Origin: Maniola hyperantus
Taxonomy: Eukaryota; Arthropoda; Insecta; Lepidoptera; Nymphalidae
Reading direction: 5' to 3'
Assembly (NCBI RefSeq): GCF_902806685.2
Contig: NC_048546.1
Location: forward strand, 3,844,001-3,908,000
DNA length: 64,000 bases
The notes beneath the pieces were generated by a model. That model was given only the letters and a program-made list of their open reading frames with translations, was not told the DNA's origin and searched no databases. A program made the translations under genes and the position numbers. Of the stretch, positions 9,501 to 20,216 are shown in pieces. Numbering within the stretch: position 1 is the first letter of the stretch; each line of letters opens with the position of its first letter.

Positions 9501-11786
9501 TCAAGCAAACGGCACTTTTTTCATACATCGAACACTGTCCGAACGTCGCGTCGTGTCAAGCAAAATTATAAAATCGCATCAATCACGCGTCTAGCACGTA
9601 AATATTTGGCTCAAGCATCAAGCAGACATTGTAAACAGTCAAAATGCTTGACTTAAAAAAAATCTACAGTACGGGGCCGAAAGTAATGTATATCGACCTT
9701 AAGACGGAGATAGCAAATTTGTAGAGCACTGGCCCCGATTCTCTAGTCTCTCTCTAAACTAAATTTAGAGTATCTGCATCCTTTTCTTTTTACTAATGCT
9801 AAAAAAGGAACGGAACATGACTTTCACATTTAAAGACTCTAAATTTTAGTGCACAATACAAATTTAAACAGTAGGTTTGCGAGTGCGTGCTAAAATCACG
9901 GGTTTTACCATCTAAAAATTAAATTTAGAAATGTCAAACTGCTTCTGTCCTTTTCATATTACAATAGTAAGAAAAGGGTGCGAATACTCTAAAATTAGGT
10001 TGTGCTTAGAATCGGTGCCACTGTCTCTGTTGCTGTTACTTATTATTACACTGTTCAAAATGGATAGTGTTATGCAGGTTTTATAGGTCATACAAGATAT
10101 AAAATACTACTAATTGTGCCTTTAGCAAGTCTCTTAAAACAATGCTTATTCTAACTCATGCAGTGCAGTAAATTGTCTACCTAAGTCACACGTACGTTAC
10201 GTAATTTTCTTTTGACTTTTTCGTCTTACCCCTAGGCGCAACGCACACCAGGAGAGCCTAGGTGCAGTGTCTTAGGCTGAGATCTATAGAGCGCACTTTG
10301 ACATTGCTCAGACTTAAAATTGAGTTAAAACGAGACCGATTTATGTTTAAGATCTAAATCTGTGTCGTTATAACTCTGTCTTAAGTCTAAGCTAAGTCAG
10401 AGTGCGCTCTATAGATCTCAACCTTAGAGCTAGTGCGCACCATGGTGCGGCGAGTTGCGGTGCGTTTTAAACTCCGTAAATTTAAATCTATCAAAATCCG
10501 GTACGGAATTAATTCTGCAGTGCGTTCGCTTCCATGTATGTATATATGTACGTATATAGTTCACAGATTTTGCGGGGAAAAACATACGAAAATTTACCGT
10601 GGTGCGCGTAACCTGTCAATTTACTTTTGTTTAAAAATTGTGTACAACAGAATTAGCTACACTATCTGTCTGAGTCATTTATTTATGCTATTTGTGGTCA
10701 TCTCTGTCATTTTGTTTTTTTTTCAGACTTAAATTCGATGCCAACATTTCACGGCAAAAAGCTTCTGCTCTCAAATCTATGGGGTGTCGTGCGCCATCCC
10801 AACTATGCGGGCGACATGTTGGTACACGCGGCTCTAGCTATACCAGGTAATTGTTAGATTCGCATTAATTAAAAGTGGCCACTGCTGCTTCAGGACAACA
10901 CTAGACCACACATTGCACAACAGACGGCTACCAAATTAGAGGAGCTTCAATTGGAATATCTAGGACCATCCACCTTGCTCCAACAGATTACCATTTTTTT
11001 CGAAATTTAGATAACTTCTTGCAAGGGAAAAAATTCAACTCTGATAGGGCAGTCCAAAGCGCCTTCAAAGATTTTATTGATTCCCGCCCGTATGGTTTTT
11101 TTAGTAGGTAAATGAACTACCTATGAGATGGCAAATGTGCATAGATAGCAATGGTACATACATAAATACTATAAAAATGGACTTTATATTCCTTCATTAC
11201 AAAACGCCAATTTCATGTGAGGGCGGTTTCAGACTAGCGTATTTTTTTGCGCGTATACGGTCGTTTCAGCATACGCGCTTACACGCGCGCTACATACGCG
11301 CTTCAAAAAGCCGGACTTGCGTATACGGGCATATTTCGGCGTGTTCGCTCGAAGTGGTCCGGTGGGTGGTGGTCTCTCGCGGCTCGCGCTTATACGCCTA
11401 TACGCGCCTACATGCGCTTCCAAAAACGAGCTTATACGCGCGTATAAAACGCTAGTCTGTAACCGCCCTAAGGACCTAATATAATTGACGATTCAAGATT
11501 CCGACGAATTGAGAAACTCCTCCTTTTTTTGAAGTCGGTTAAAAAGTACTAAAAGTAAAAGTTTATTTAAACAAAAATATTTCTATTCTATTCTCATACT
11601 TTCCTTTTTCTCCTACCAGGAATATACTCACGTCAACTGATAGCTGCGGCACCGGCTCTGATAACAATACTAATGTTGCTGCATCGCTGCTGGCGCGACC
11701 ACGCGCGCTGCCGCCGCCGCTACGGCGCCGCCTGGCTGCGGTACTGCAAGCGGGTGCCAAGCGTCATCGTACCCAAAGTATTGTAA
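6574..11786 (+). CDS. LBR: Lamin B receptor homologue (4 coding exons, complete)
   Basis: Inner-nuclear-membrane protein that tethers lamin and chromatin. Exons 6574-7878, 8561-8987, 10727-10846 and 11620-11786 join in frame to 672 aa. Residues 1-245 are basic and rich in Ser/Arg/Pro (repeated SPSRKSPSRK near 46-56; SKSLSKSVSKSISHS near 195-209), as in nucleoplasmic RS domains of LBR. Membrane segments start near 250 (GVTALYLLIPLTVVFILI) and continue through exon 2. The ERG4/ERG24 fold shows in GYALYDFFIGRE, in SNLWGVVRHPNYAGD (exon 3) and in the C-terminal RRRYGAAWLRYCKRVP. The reductase motif ELNPR after the YDFF..GR block is replaced by EIHGV, and the following sterol-reductase residues also differ, so catalysis is unlikely. 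Drosophila LBR is reported to lack sterol reductase activity. No Tudor domain is apparent. The start is ATG 6574, with an in-frame ATG immediately after at 6577. Confidence 0.95.
7912..8110 (+). repeat. Retroposon 3' end with A-rich tail (LBR intron 1)
   Basis: A CG-richer block (GCGGCATCATACCGGAACGC, GGCGGCACGGCCGAAGCC) ends in a run of A at 8099-8110, as expected of a 5'-truncated LINE or SINE tail. A related fragment is inverted at 936-1030. Confidence 0.6.
8141..8272. mobile_element. M4 MITE (LBR intron 1)
   Basis: CAGTATGCTGCAG ... GGCTACTG between TA dinucleotides (8139-8140 and 8273-8274). Short palindromic copy of about 132 bp. Confidence 0.78.
9203..9401 (-). mobile_element. Helitron-like element H1, diverged (LBR intron 2)
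   Basis: Minus-strand copy running from CTAG at 9203 to the TC end near 9401 (TATAATATTAGTATAGA as written). The hairpin region is decayed. Confidence 0.6.
9667..9730. mobile_element. M4 MITE arm truncated by a later element
   Basis: TA then CAGTACGGGGCCGAAAGTAATG...TTTGTAGAGCACTG, one M4 arm, interrupted by the element at 9731-10018. CACTGTCTCTGTTG resumes directly afterwards, then the copy fades. Confidence 0.6.
9731..10018. mobile_element. MITE family M5 inserted in an M4 copy (LBR intron 2)
   Basis: Ends GCCCCGATTCT and AGAATCGGTGC are inverted. CACTG occurs on both sides and may be a 5-bp target duplication. The interior AAACTAAATTTAGAG arms resemble the copies at 26106 and 31136. Confidence 0.6.
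10272..10429. mobile_element. Palindromic MITE, family M6 (LBR intron 2)
   Basis: Inverted arms TGAGATCTATAGAGCGCACT and AGTGCGCTCTATAGATCTCA, with further pairing inward (AGACTTAA / TTAAGTCT). Diverged relatives lie at 15648-15725 and 50862-50985. Confidence 0.72.
11220..11469. mobile_element. CG-rich palindromic MITE, family M11 (LBR intron 3)
   Basis: Ends GGGCGGTTTCAGACTAGCGT and ACGCTAGTCTGTAACCGCCC are inverted. The interior is packed with TATACGCGC/GCGCGTATA words. Overlapping ORFs here on both strands are a by-product of this composition. A diverged relative sits at 37474-38222. Confidence 0.75.
11496..11546 (+). repeat. Terminal fragment of a CCGACTTC/GAAGTCGG element
   Basis: GATTCCGACGAATTGAGAAA...TTTTTTGAAGTCGGTTAAAAA, the same terminal block as at 54506-54557. 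It lies about 75 bases upstream of the last LBR exon. Confidence 0.6.
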
Positions 11787-11861
11787 GGCGCAACGCACAC
11801 CGGCAGAGCGGAGTGGAGCTGAGGCGTTGTCTCTCTTGATTTAGTGTGTGTTACGGACTAG

Positions 11862-12043
11862 CCAGCTCTGAAATATTAATGTTGTTGCTGACGCGACCAC
11901 GCGCGCCGCCTGGCTGCGGTACTGCAAGCGAGTGCCAAGCGTCACCGTACCCAAAGTATTGTAAGGCGCAGCGCTCATCGGCAGAGCGGAGTGGAACTGA
12001 GTCTCCGATTAAGTGTGTGTTCACAAACAAACCAGTTCTGTAA
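11862..12043 (+). pseudogene. Decayed tandem duplicate of the last LBR exon and its 3' flank
   Basis: Copy of about 11654-11865, offset by about 178 bp. It keeps a recognisable end of the LBR reading frame (AAWLRYCKRVPSVTVPKVL, stop) but has lost the CGC-rich tract coding CRRRYG and has changes upstream. The 3' flank (AGCGGAGTGGA, AGTGTGTGTT) is duplicated too. It follows the true stop at 11786, so it is probably untranslated 3' UTR. A weaker third unit may lie at about 12045-12120 (GCGGGACCACGCC..TTGCAGGGTAC). Confidence 0.8.
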
Positions 12044-12120
12044 ACTCCAAGCTGGGAGAGCTCTATGTCGAAGTTAGCGGGACCACGCCAGTTGCAGGGT
12101 ACTATTGTAATCTACTGCAT

Positions 12121-12960
12121 AGGTTGGTTAAAAAAAGAGCTCGTGTAGTTGAAATTGTAATTAGTATAAAAAAATATTCTGTTAAAGTAGGCGCGCATTA
12201 CATTACACTTTACTAATTTTTTTAGAAAACTAAACGATAGTTTTTACTCTGAGAACTAATTTGCAGTATGTGCAAATGCAAAGTGGTGGCAGTGGTGGTA
12301 GTGGCTGGTGTGACCTACCTAATATTTAATTAAACTAATGAAATCTCTACAAAATTTAATACTAGAACTACATATTTACACTTTTGAAATGAGTATTTTT
12401 TTATTTAGAAAAATAATGTATTTCTATTAATAAATAATAAAGTAATGAGAGGATTTTTATACTTTAAAATTTTTAAGATAATTTTATACTTATAAAATAA
12501 AAAAATATAATTTAGTACTTATGTATAAAATTATTTTATTTTAAAATTATACTTATACTTACAATTAATTATTGGAGTAATTATTATGAAATAGTTACTC
12601 AGTGTGTTTTGAATGTGTGTATTTTTGATTTTAGATTAGTATCCTTGCGATAGATTTTTTACCACCAGACATAGCTCTCTATTAATAATACATAATTATT
12701 ATTAATTTTACGACATTATGAAGGGACTGGATATATTGAAAAATAAATTAATAATATTCAGATTTATATTTTTACAGATGCAATATTATTGACGCGAATT
12801 TTTTTGATTGTAGTGTAATGAAGTTAGCTTTACTACTATTTTAAACATTTTCTATTAGTAGGTAGTATTCATTATAATAATGTTTCGAATATAAGTTATA
12901 GCTGTATAGCGCATAACTGAGTAGGCTCCAACTCTATCCAACTCAAATCCAGAAATTCAA
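12121..12960. other. LBR 3' flank, very AT-rich
   Basis: No gene. A possible LBR poly(A) signal AATAAA is at 12429-12434, inside an AT-rich run with small inverted repeats (about 12400-12560). Confidence 0.35.
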
Positions 12961-12969
12961 CATTATTTT

Positions 12970-13115
12970 GCTGGGATTATCACACCATGCGGTAGCGGAG
13001 CGGTGCGGAAGGGGTGACAGTTGTCACAAGTCAGTCGGACCACTATTGTGTCACAAGTAGACGAATCACTGAGCTCTCGTGTCACGTCATCACACCCCTC
13101 CCGCACAGCTCCATG
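12970..13115. mobile_element. Short palindromic MITE abutting M8
   Basis: GAGCGGTGCGGAAGGGGTGA at about 12996 pairs imperfectly with TCACACCCCTCCCGCACAGC at about 13090. Fold-back structure with no ORF. Confidence 0.5.
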
Positions 13116-13126
13116 TCCGCAAAAAC

Positions 13127-13489
13127 CGTAGATAGAATAATAGGTAGATGTTAGTACTGTGTAACCACGTATGAGATAGCGATAGCACGACGTAACGATG
13201 AATAACACGACAATTATTACCATTGTTTAGTAGTCAATATTTGTATTAAACGTTTTTATGTGAAAACAAGTAAATAACTCATGAGAAATACAATTACGCC
13301 ACGAATTCTCAAAAGTTTGTTTTGCAACTTCTTGTATGTATGCTTGAAAAAAACCAGTTACACCATAAGGGACAAAAAATAGGTTAGCTGCGTCTCTGTT
13401 TATCACATTAGTAACTTTATCTGTGCTCTCTTTATAGTGCGAATGAGAAAGCAAACGTTCCTGCATCTACATTTATTACCCTATCTACG
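13127..13489 (-). mobile_element. hAT-like MITE, family M8
   Basis: Opposite orientation to the 5837 copy. Ends CGTAGATAGAATAATAGGTA and CCCTATCTACG. Flanks GCAAAAAC (13119-13126) and GCAACAAC (13490-13497) match at 7 of 8 bases, a slightly decayed 8-bp target duplication. Confidence 0.82.
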
Positions 13490-13586
13490 GCAACAACCTC
13501 CTCAGTTATGCGATAATACCTGTAGTAATTGTATGAAATTGAAAGACATACATAAATTACCTATAAGAATGTTGGTAGATATAGTA

Positions 13587-13680
13587 CGCGACAGGTAGAG
13601 ATGCCAATCGAGGAATGAGGCGGGGGGGACGCCTCGCACCGCATACGGGTTAGCCCTGATTGTCATCTCGACCTGTCGTG
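13587..13680. mobile_element. Short MITE with CGCGACAGGT-type ends (M12)
   Basis: CGCGACAGGTAGAGATGCCA versus TGTCATCTCGACCTGTCG, about 94 bp. One-ended relatives are at 34757-34790 and 51830-51922 (GATTGCCATCTCGACCTGTC). Confidence 0.6.
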
Positions 13681-13689
13681 GACTAAGGC

Positions 13690-14598
13690 ATCTAGTTAAA
13701 AGAACGTGCCTCAAAAACAGTAGGTATTGTATTTAATTTTTGGTTTAATTAAAAAAGGCAATACGCTCAAATTAATTTTATTTTCAAACTACCTACTTAA
13801 TAATAGGTATCTTGTTTTAGGTGTATATTTAAAGATTTTTCTCAGAAATATAATATTTTGTACATAATTGACTGTTGTTTTATTTACATTACTTACCTAC
13901 CATATTTGTGTGCAAGTCCCATTATTTTTTTCTATATAGAACAAACAATAGGTAAACAAACTTTCCTTTTTTCGTGGCGGAATGTCAGGATCATTTTTAG
14001 GGTTATTTAGCCGAAAGGTGCCAACAACATTACGCCACAAAAAAGAAAAGATTTTATGACGTTGAAAGAAAAGCAAGTTCGAGGTGAAATGCTAGTATGT
14101 AGTTCTAAGGGACTTCTCCATATTTAAGCTAGAAGTTTTATCAATTTTACCTAAAAATTAAACATCAAAGTATACTCTTTATTTTTTATTTTCTAAAAAA
14201 TACACATACAATTTGTAAATAAACAATTATTCGATATTTAAATACACATCTCATTACAGATTTATTTCTAACACATAATCATTCATATTATTTACTTAGG
14301 TCGGTAGGTGTATCGAAAATTACGAGGGAGAAATGTACGTCTGGCTCCTTGCTGGTGAAATGGTGAATTTTATTTATTCATTCAACATGCCGAAGTGGCT
14401 CCTTAGGTCAATGCATAGAATTTATTGAGTACTACGGTCAATGAATGCATAAATTAAACAGCCGACAAGGGTAATCACGTGCGATATGTTTAATTAATCA
14501 AGCTTTTAAATATCGACCATAGATATTTTTTTCTTTAAGCTTTTCGCAAGAGATGGTTTATAAATCATGAGTGGTCCTAACAAAACTTTTATAATCCA
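13690..14598. other. Intergenic, nothing recognised
   Basis: AT-rich DNA with no coding signal on either strand. Confidence 0.4.
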
Positions 14599-14766
14599 CT
14601 TAGCTGATGCCCACGTCTTCGTCCGCGTGGATTTTTCAAATTCCCATGGGAACTGCTTGATTTTCCGGGTTAAAAAGTAACCTATGTGTTAATCCAGGTT
14701 ATAATCTATTCTCATTACAAATTTCAGCTAACTCTGTGCAGTAGTTTTTGCGTGAAAATTTGAGCC
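14599..14766 (-). mobile_element. Helitron-like element H1, partial
   Basis: Starts near TTAGCTGATGCCC and keeps the TCGTCCGCGTGGAT hairpin arm and CCCATGGGAACT block. The distal TC end is lost. Confidence 0.6.
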
Positions 14767-15059
14767 CCCGCTCATCCGCCCATCCGCTTCACTCGGCCTC
14801 GCAGGCTCGCTTCATTCAGGACATTCGCGAGCTTCTGACTTCGTGCTTTACAAAAACGCGCAGGACAGACAAGACTGTGTTGAGTTGGGGTGAATAGATT
14901 TCGTTCTGGGCTAGTACCTACTTAATTAATGAGGTATGTAACGGGTAAATTACGCACCCCACGAGTAGGGTATTGTCTGAGGAGCGTCTCTACTCTACTC
15001 TCAGGTCTCTTTCTACCCATCGATATTTAAATATCTCTAGCAAACATATCCAAGGCTAG

Positions 15060-15242
15060 GTATAAGTCCCTATATATAAGCAAATTGCTAATGCGCGTGG
15101 CCCCATTTTAGTGACGTTCGTCAACACTAGACCGAAGTTTCGAGCTGATGGTATATTTTCATATATTTTTATTTCAGCTGACGTCATTTCAATGTTAATT
15201 ATACATAGTTCCAGCGCAATAGCAATTTGCGGGACTTATAGC
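15060..15242. mobile_element. M7 palindromic MITE
   Basis: TATAAGTCCCTATATATAAG...TAGCAATTTGCGGGACTTATA, with the interior TTTCGAGCTGATGGTATATT found in the other two copies. The ORF 15111-15371 runs out of this repeat and is not a gene. Confidence 0.72.
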
Positions 15243-15249
15243 ATCGACT

Positions 15250-18200
15250 CACGCTTCTATACAGTAGCTGTGAAATGCTCAAAATATTCTTTCTTTCTGA
15301 CCCCCGAGCGTCTGGACTCTGGATGGAAACTTAAAAACCAGGCGCTGCGTTCGCTCAAGCGATATGCGTAATAGACTTCTATTTAATATGTTTATTATTT
15401 AAAACTATGTCAGCAGTTTAAATAATAATTATTTGTATATGTTAACCTGTAGGTACTTACTAGGTAGGTAGGTACTTAGTCGTTGTTGGCGCCGGAAATC
15501 GATTTTTACTTTAATTTTATTTATTGACCGTTATTGAATTCAAAGTTTCTTGATTTATCGTTATTCAAAGTTCGGCGGTTTGCCTGAATAATGTAACTTG
15601 GCAACATCGATAACTTTAGAATCTTTGCAAGGTAAGTACCTACCTACCTAAAGAGCGCACTCTGAGACAGATGTATATCTCTCACATAAATCTGTCTCGT
15701 TTTAACTCTATAACTATGTTTAACTTTTTAATTGAATACCTAGGTACTTATCTCTTTGTATTTATTACAAGGATCGATAAGTGTTAATTATTTTGGTTTT
15801 GGACATGGCATTATGGTAATTGGTACTCGTAGGTAATAGATAATTTCGTTACGTTGGTATTATGAAATATAACCTATATTATACCTTCGTTAGTATTCTT
15901 GCTTAGAATAATAAATTTATCATTCTTTGTTTGCCATAAAATAATTTAAAGCATTCAAAATAAAACAAAAGCTTTATAAAACCGGTATTTTATGATGTAG
16001 GTACTTTTTACACTTTGGCACAAAAATTATCAGATGAATAAATAATAATATTTGAAACTGAATCAAGTGAGAGCCTTCTATTAACGTATAGGTAGGTAAT
16101 ATTTAATTTGCGGTTCAATAAACAATAACTTAAGAAACAGAAACAGTGAATTCAATTTTTAAATTTTAAGAGATTATTTGTAACTTAAAGGTCAGATTAG
16201 GAAGACACACAAATTCCTTATCTATGTAAGCTCGACCAATATTTTATTATTTTTCGGTGGAATTAATATAGTTATATTCATTTGAAAATAAGGACACCTA
16301 TAATACAACAGGACAAAAAGTTTAAAATACATAGTTATTAGGTATTATGTAAAAAACATAACGAAATTAAAAAAAAATTAAACCTATTACAGCTAGTAAA
16401 GTGACATTTTATTATCATGATTTAAGTTCTTATTTAAACGATAAGTATTTAAGTATTAAGCCAACTAGTTATTTGGTTCCATTTAACATTCACTATGAAA
16501 ATATACATTTATATCTATCAATTTTTTAACTATTTACATATAAATATTTACATCTGGTAATGAAAGATTCTTAAAAAATACTTTTTTGTATGGTTGAATG
16601 CGGTAAGATACTAGGTAAAAGGTTAAAGGTACCAATTAGGTATCTAACCTATTTGTAAATATCAAATTTAACGTTTATTGAAATACTATTCAGTTTTAAG
16701 TTAAAAAGATTTATATTTACTTATGTTAATTTCTTTTAAAATCTATTGCTTCAAAGAGAAAGAGTAGGTATACCTATTTACTTGATATCCTCTAATAAAA
16801 TAGGTAGTTACTTAGGTACAGCTAATCTAAGCTAATCATACCTATACCAAAATTGCCACCAGCACCCTATTATGCCTTCTCCAAAATAGCAACTAAATCG
16901 TAATTCGTGGTCGAAGAAAGCTTTGTGTTGCCGTTTTAAAATGTAGGTATGTAGTTTGTATCTAGGTATGGTAATAGTTTGCCAAAAAAGAATAATGTAT
17001 AAATTACCATTTCATAGAAGCAGGTTTTTAAATTACCATTTCATTTTTAGGTTAGTACCTACTTAAATAAAATAGTTAGGTACCTATTCTTTCTCTTCTA
17101 CTGCATCTAGTAGGTGGATATACCGTATCACGTTTTCTGCCTTATTGAAGCGGTTCTATTTTATGAGTAGGTAGGTACCTATACCTAAATAATAATCGGG
17201 TATAACCTTTTTAACGTAGGGTAGTGGCAGTGTTGTGTTAGGTATGTTTTATTTTATTGAAGTAGGTAGATTTCCCAGGCCACCGCGAGTCGCGAAGCTA
17301 CTGCCATGAAAACGAGCACAAACTCTAGTGTGATATGGCCCTTACACAGGTTCGTTGCGACTTGCATTACGGCGCAGACACATTACCGTGTTGTGATGTG
17401 TCGTGGCTCGTGACTTGTGAGGGCGCGTGACGCGCTAGAAGGCGATCGGGGTCTTACCTTTTATATGAAAACGTAAACCTCAATTGAATAGAGATACCGA
17501 AATCGATGATGGTTTAAACTTTAATGCTAGTTTTAGAGATAAGCGCGGAATGTGATTTTGATAATTTTAGGTACCTAGTTAATCTAATTATTTTAAATAA
17601 TGATAACTGAATTATTAGTTATTACAATATTTTGCCTTAAATGAACTTATTACTTCTAAAAATTCTATTTAAAAATGGCCGGAATAATTTAAAATAAGGG
17701 TAGAAAGTCTAGCTGGATAGAATTTTAATATTTCGTCACAGTGAATAGATAGGTAGACATAAGTACATTAATTAAGTGAGTATCCTAGAATGGATAAGGG
17801 TCAATAAAATATTCAAGCGGAAATTAGATATATAAGTGATTTTTTCTTCCTTACCTTACCTAAAAGAATTAACGTTCAATGTGATTCAGTTCGCGGTGTT
17901 AGTGCTAATAATATGTCTTTGGATGAATGTGGAACGTGGTAGAAATGCGTACCTAAGGACTAATGCAATTTACTTATCACGAACTAACAATTAATCCTTG
18001 CTACAAGTAAAATTATTAGCTAGAACGTAGCAAGTCGCTTACAAATTTTTGGTAGATGTTACCTGCGATTTAGGTATTTCCCTTTTAAGTAAGCTAAGGT
18101 AAAACAGATGACATAATATATTTATACATATATTACATCCCTACATCATTCGAAGAAGAAACAGACAAAACGCTTTCATATGAAATATATATCCGTACAT

Positions 18201-19850
18201 TTTAATAGGTTCATACATAACTACGATTTACACAGCCATTACGTTAGTTGATGGCATTTCTACACATTTATTAATATGCACACTTAAATATAGAAGTATA
18301 AGTATATGAAACTAACCAATTAAATATTATTGAAAGTACCAGATATTAAATGTACGCCACCCGACAGTTCCAAGTCAAGCGCGAGAGCATGGTATTTGAG
18401 TTCGAATATTACGGGCGGGAATGAGATGTACGATATTTTAACAACGAAAATCAACCTTTGGAATTACTTACATGCATTTTTGCAAAACTGGTTAATCGAA
18501 GTTTCAATCAAATCAAAGTTTGCAATGTTGTGATTCCCCTAATTTGTTCAAAAATAGAGATGTTTCAAGAGACGATTTTTAAAACAAATAAGTAAGTAAG
18601 TACCTATACTAATAATTTCACTACGTTGCTCTCAATCTTGTACTTATCACTAACAAAAAAAAAATGTTTTATATTTTTTTTGCTTAAAAACCAGTAGGTA
18701 AACCAAAACAAAAATAAGTACCTATATAAAACTATGTAGAAGAAATGTCGAATTGAAGTACAAGTTTGATATTACAGCTACAAGTAAGGTAGATAGATAT
18801 CTTATTATTTGAATCGCATAGTATCATGTCTCACTATTATAAACTTTTTTATAATATAAATAGTCGATTAACTTATAAAGAAGGGAGCCGTGTGAATTCT
18901 TGAAACTACAATAATATTTTTAAAAGGTTTAAAGATTTGACTTATGTCAATCCCATTTTTTATCTAAGTAGGTAGGTACATATCATTTTAATCGTACCTA
19001 GGCATCGAAAATATATATTTTACTAAGCCTATTCATTCCACATTCAAATATATTGCTTTATTGTATTAATTTATTCAGGTTATCAGTAATTTCGAAAGCG
19101 GCAGCCCTTTAAGCGATAGGAATAGCTACTATAATATTCTCATATTACAGGGACACCCGCAAGGTACATGCGACTGTTTATTGAACCAAATCAAATTGTA
19201 GGTTTGCAATCTTACATTTGCTTCCATTGCAATTTATTTCCATAATTCTATTTAATTTAAGGTTAAAATTACAGAACAAGTTACGATATCTTTAGAAAGC
19301 TCGCTCGCTTGGCACGCAAACACATTACTGTGTTGTTGTGTGTCGTGACGCGATAGAAAACGATCGGAATCATACATATTTTATATCACAACATCCCAAA
19401 GACACTGTTTGACTGAGACGGGTCCAGTTTAGACGGAGCTGCGCGGTATGCAGAATAAAAACAAAAAAGTGCAGATTTAGGAGCAGTTTTTAAATATACC
19501 TACCTAATTATCCATCGAAAAAAAATGTATCAAATCATATTTCTGTAGGTATATCGAATTCAGATAAAATAAATGTAGACGAAACCGGTTTTACTCACTT
19601 ATTTAGTCGACGTTAGCCCGACTAGTTTCGGGTAGATCAATCCGGGGTCCTTTTTCAGATAAAATGCCTATGTAATAAATAAGAAATTTGTGGTCCTTAG
19701 TTTTCAAATTAAGTATACCTAATATGTAACCAAAAGTCACAGATTTTCAATACGGCCTCTTAGCTGTTACTTCTCCAGCACGCAGCGAGTTTAGGAGCCG
19801 TTTTAGTTAAACGATATGTCTATAGTCTGTCATGGTGCTCTAACGCCCTA
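15250..19850. other. Gene-poor intergenic stretch rich in TAGGTA/TACCTA words
   Basis: No exon is recognised. Contents: a diverged M6 arm (about 15648-15725), many short TACCTACC / GGTAGGTA tracts, and a dispersed CG-richer repeat at about 17380-17455 and 19318-19375 (ACACATTACTGTGTTG..GTGTCGTG). Its inverse is at about 22205-22245. Confidence 0.45.
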
Positions 19851-19870
19851 AAGTTCGAGGCGTGGACCGA

Positions 19871-19946
19871 TTAGTCGAATCACCGCGCCCTATTACGTTC
19901 CAGGACGCTTAGTCGATCACGGCGCCCTATAACGTTCCAGGACGCC
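19871..19946 (+). repeat. Two-copy tandem repeat, about 38 bp
   Basis: TTAGTCGA..TCAC.GCGCCCTAT.ACGTTCCAGGACGC occurs twice in a row with three or four differences. Confidence 0.7.
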
Positions 19947-20216
19947 ATACAGTAAGTGTCTGCAACTTTATCATACGCTTAGCCTGAGTAATTAGTACAG
20001 ATGCCGTCGGGTAAAAAGATACCCTACTGTCACGCCTCACTTTGTGCTACCAAATACATCGATAAATCACCCACAGCGCACGTTTAAGGTCAAATTTCTT
20101 TTTACCTGGTGTCATATTTATACGAAGGTTAGAAAATAATAATTTCAAGGCAAAGGAACGAGGGTGGCGTAAAGTTACACAGCACGGCGTCGACGGGCGC
20201 GCGCAATAGCAGGGCG

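Noticed and set aside
11123..11455. Overlapping ORFs on both strands in LBR intron 3
   Set aside because: They fall inside the CG-rich palindromic M11 MITE, where stop codons are rare by composition.
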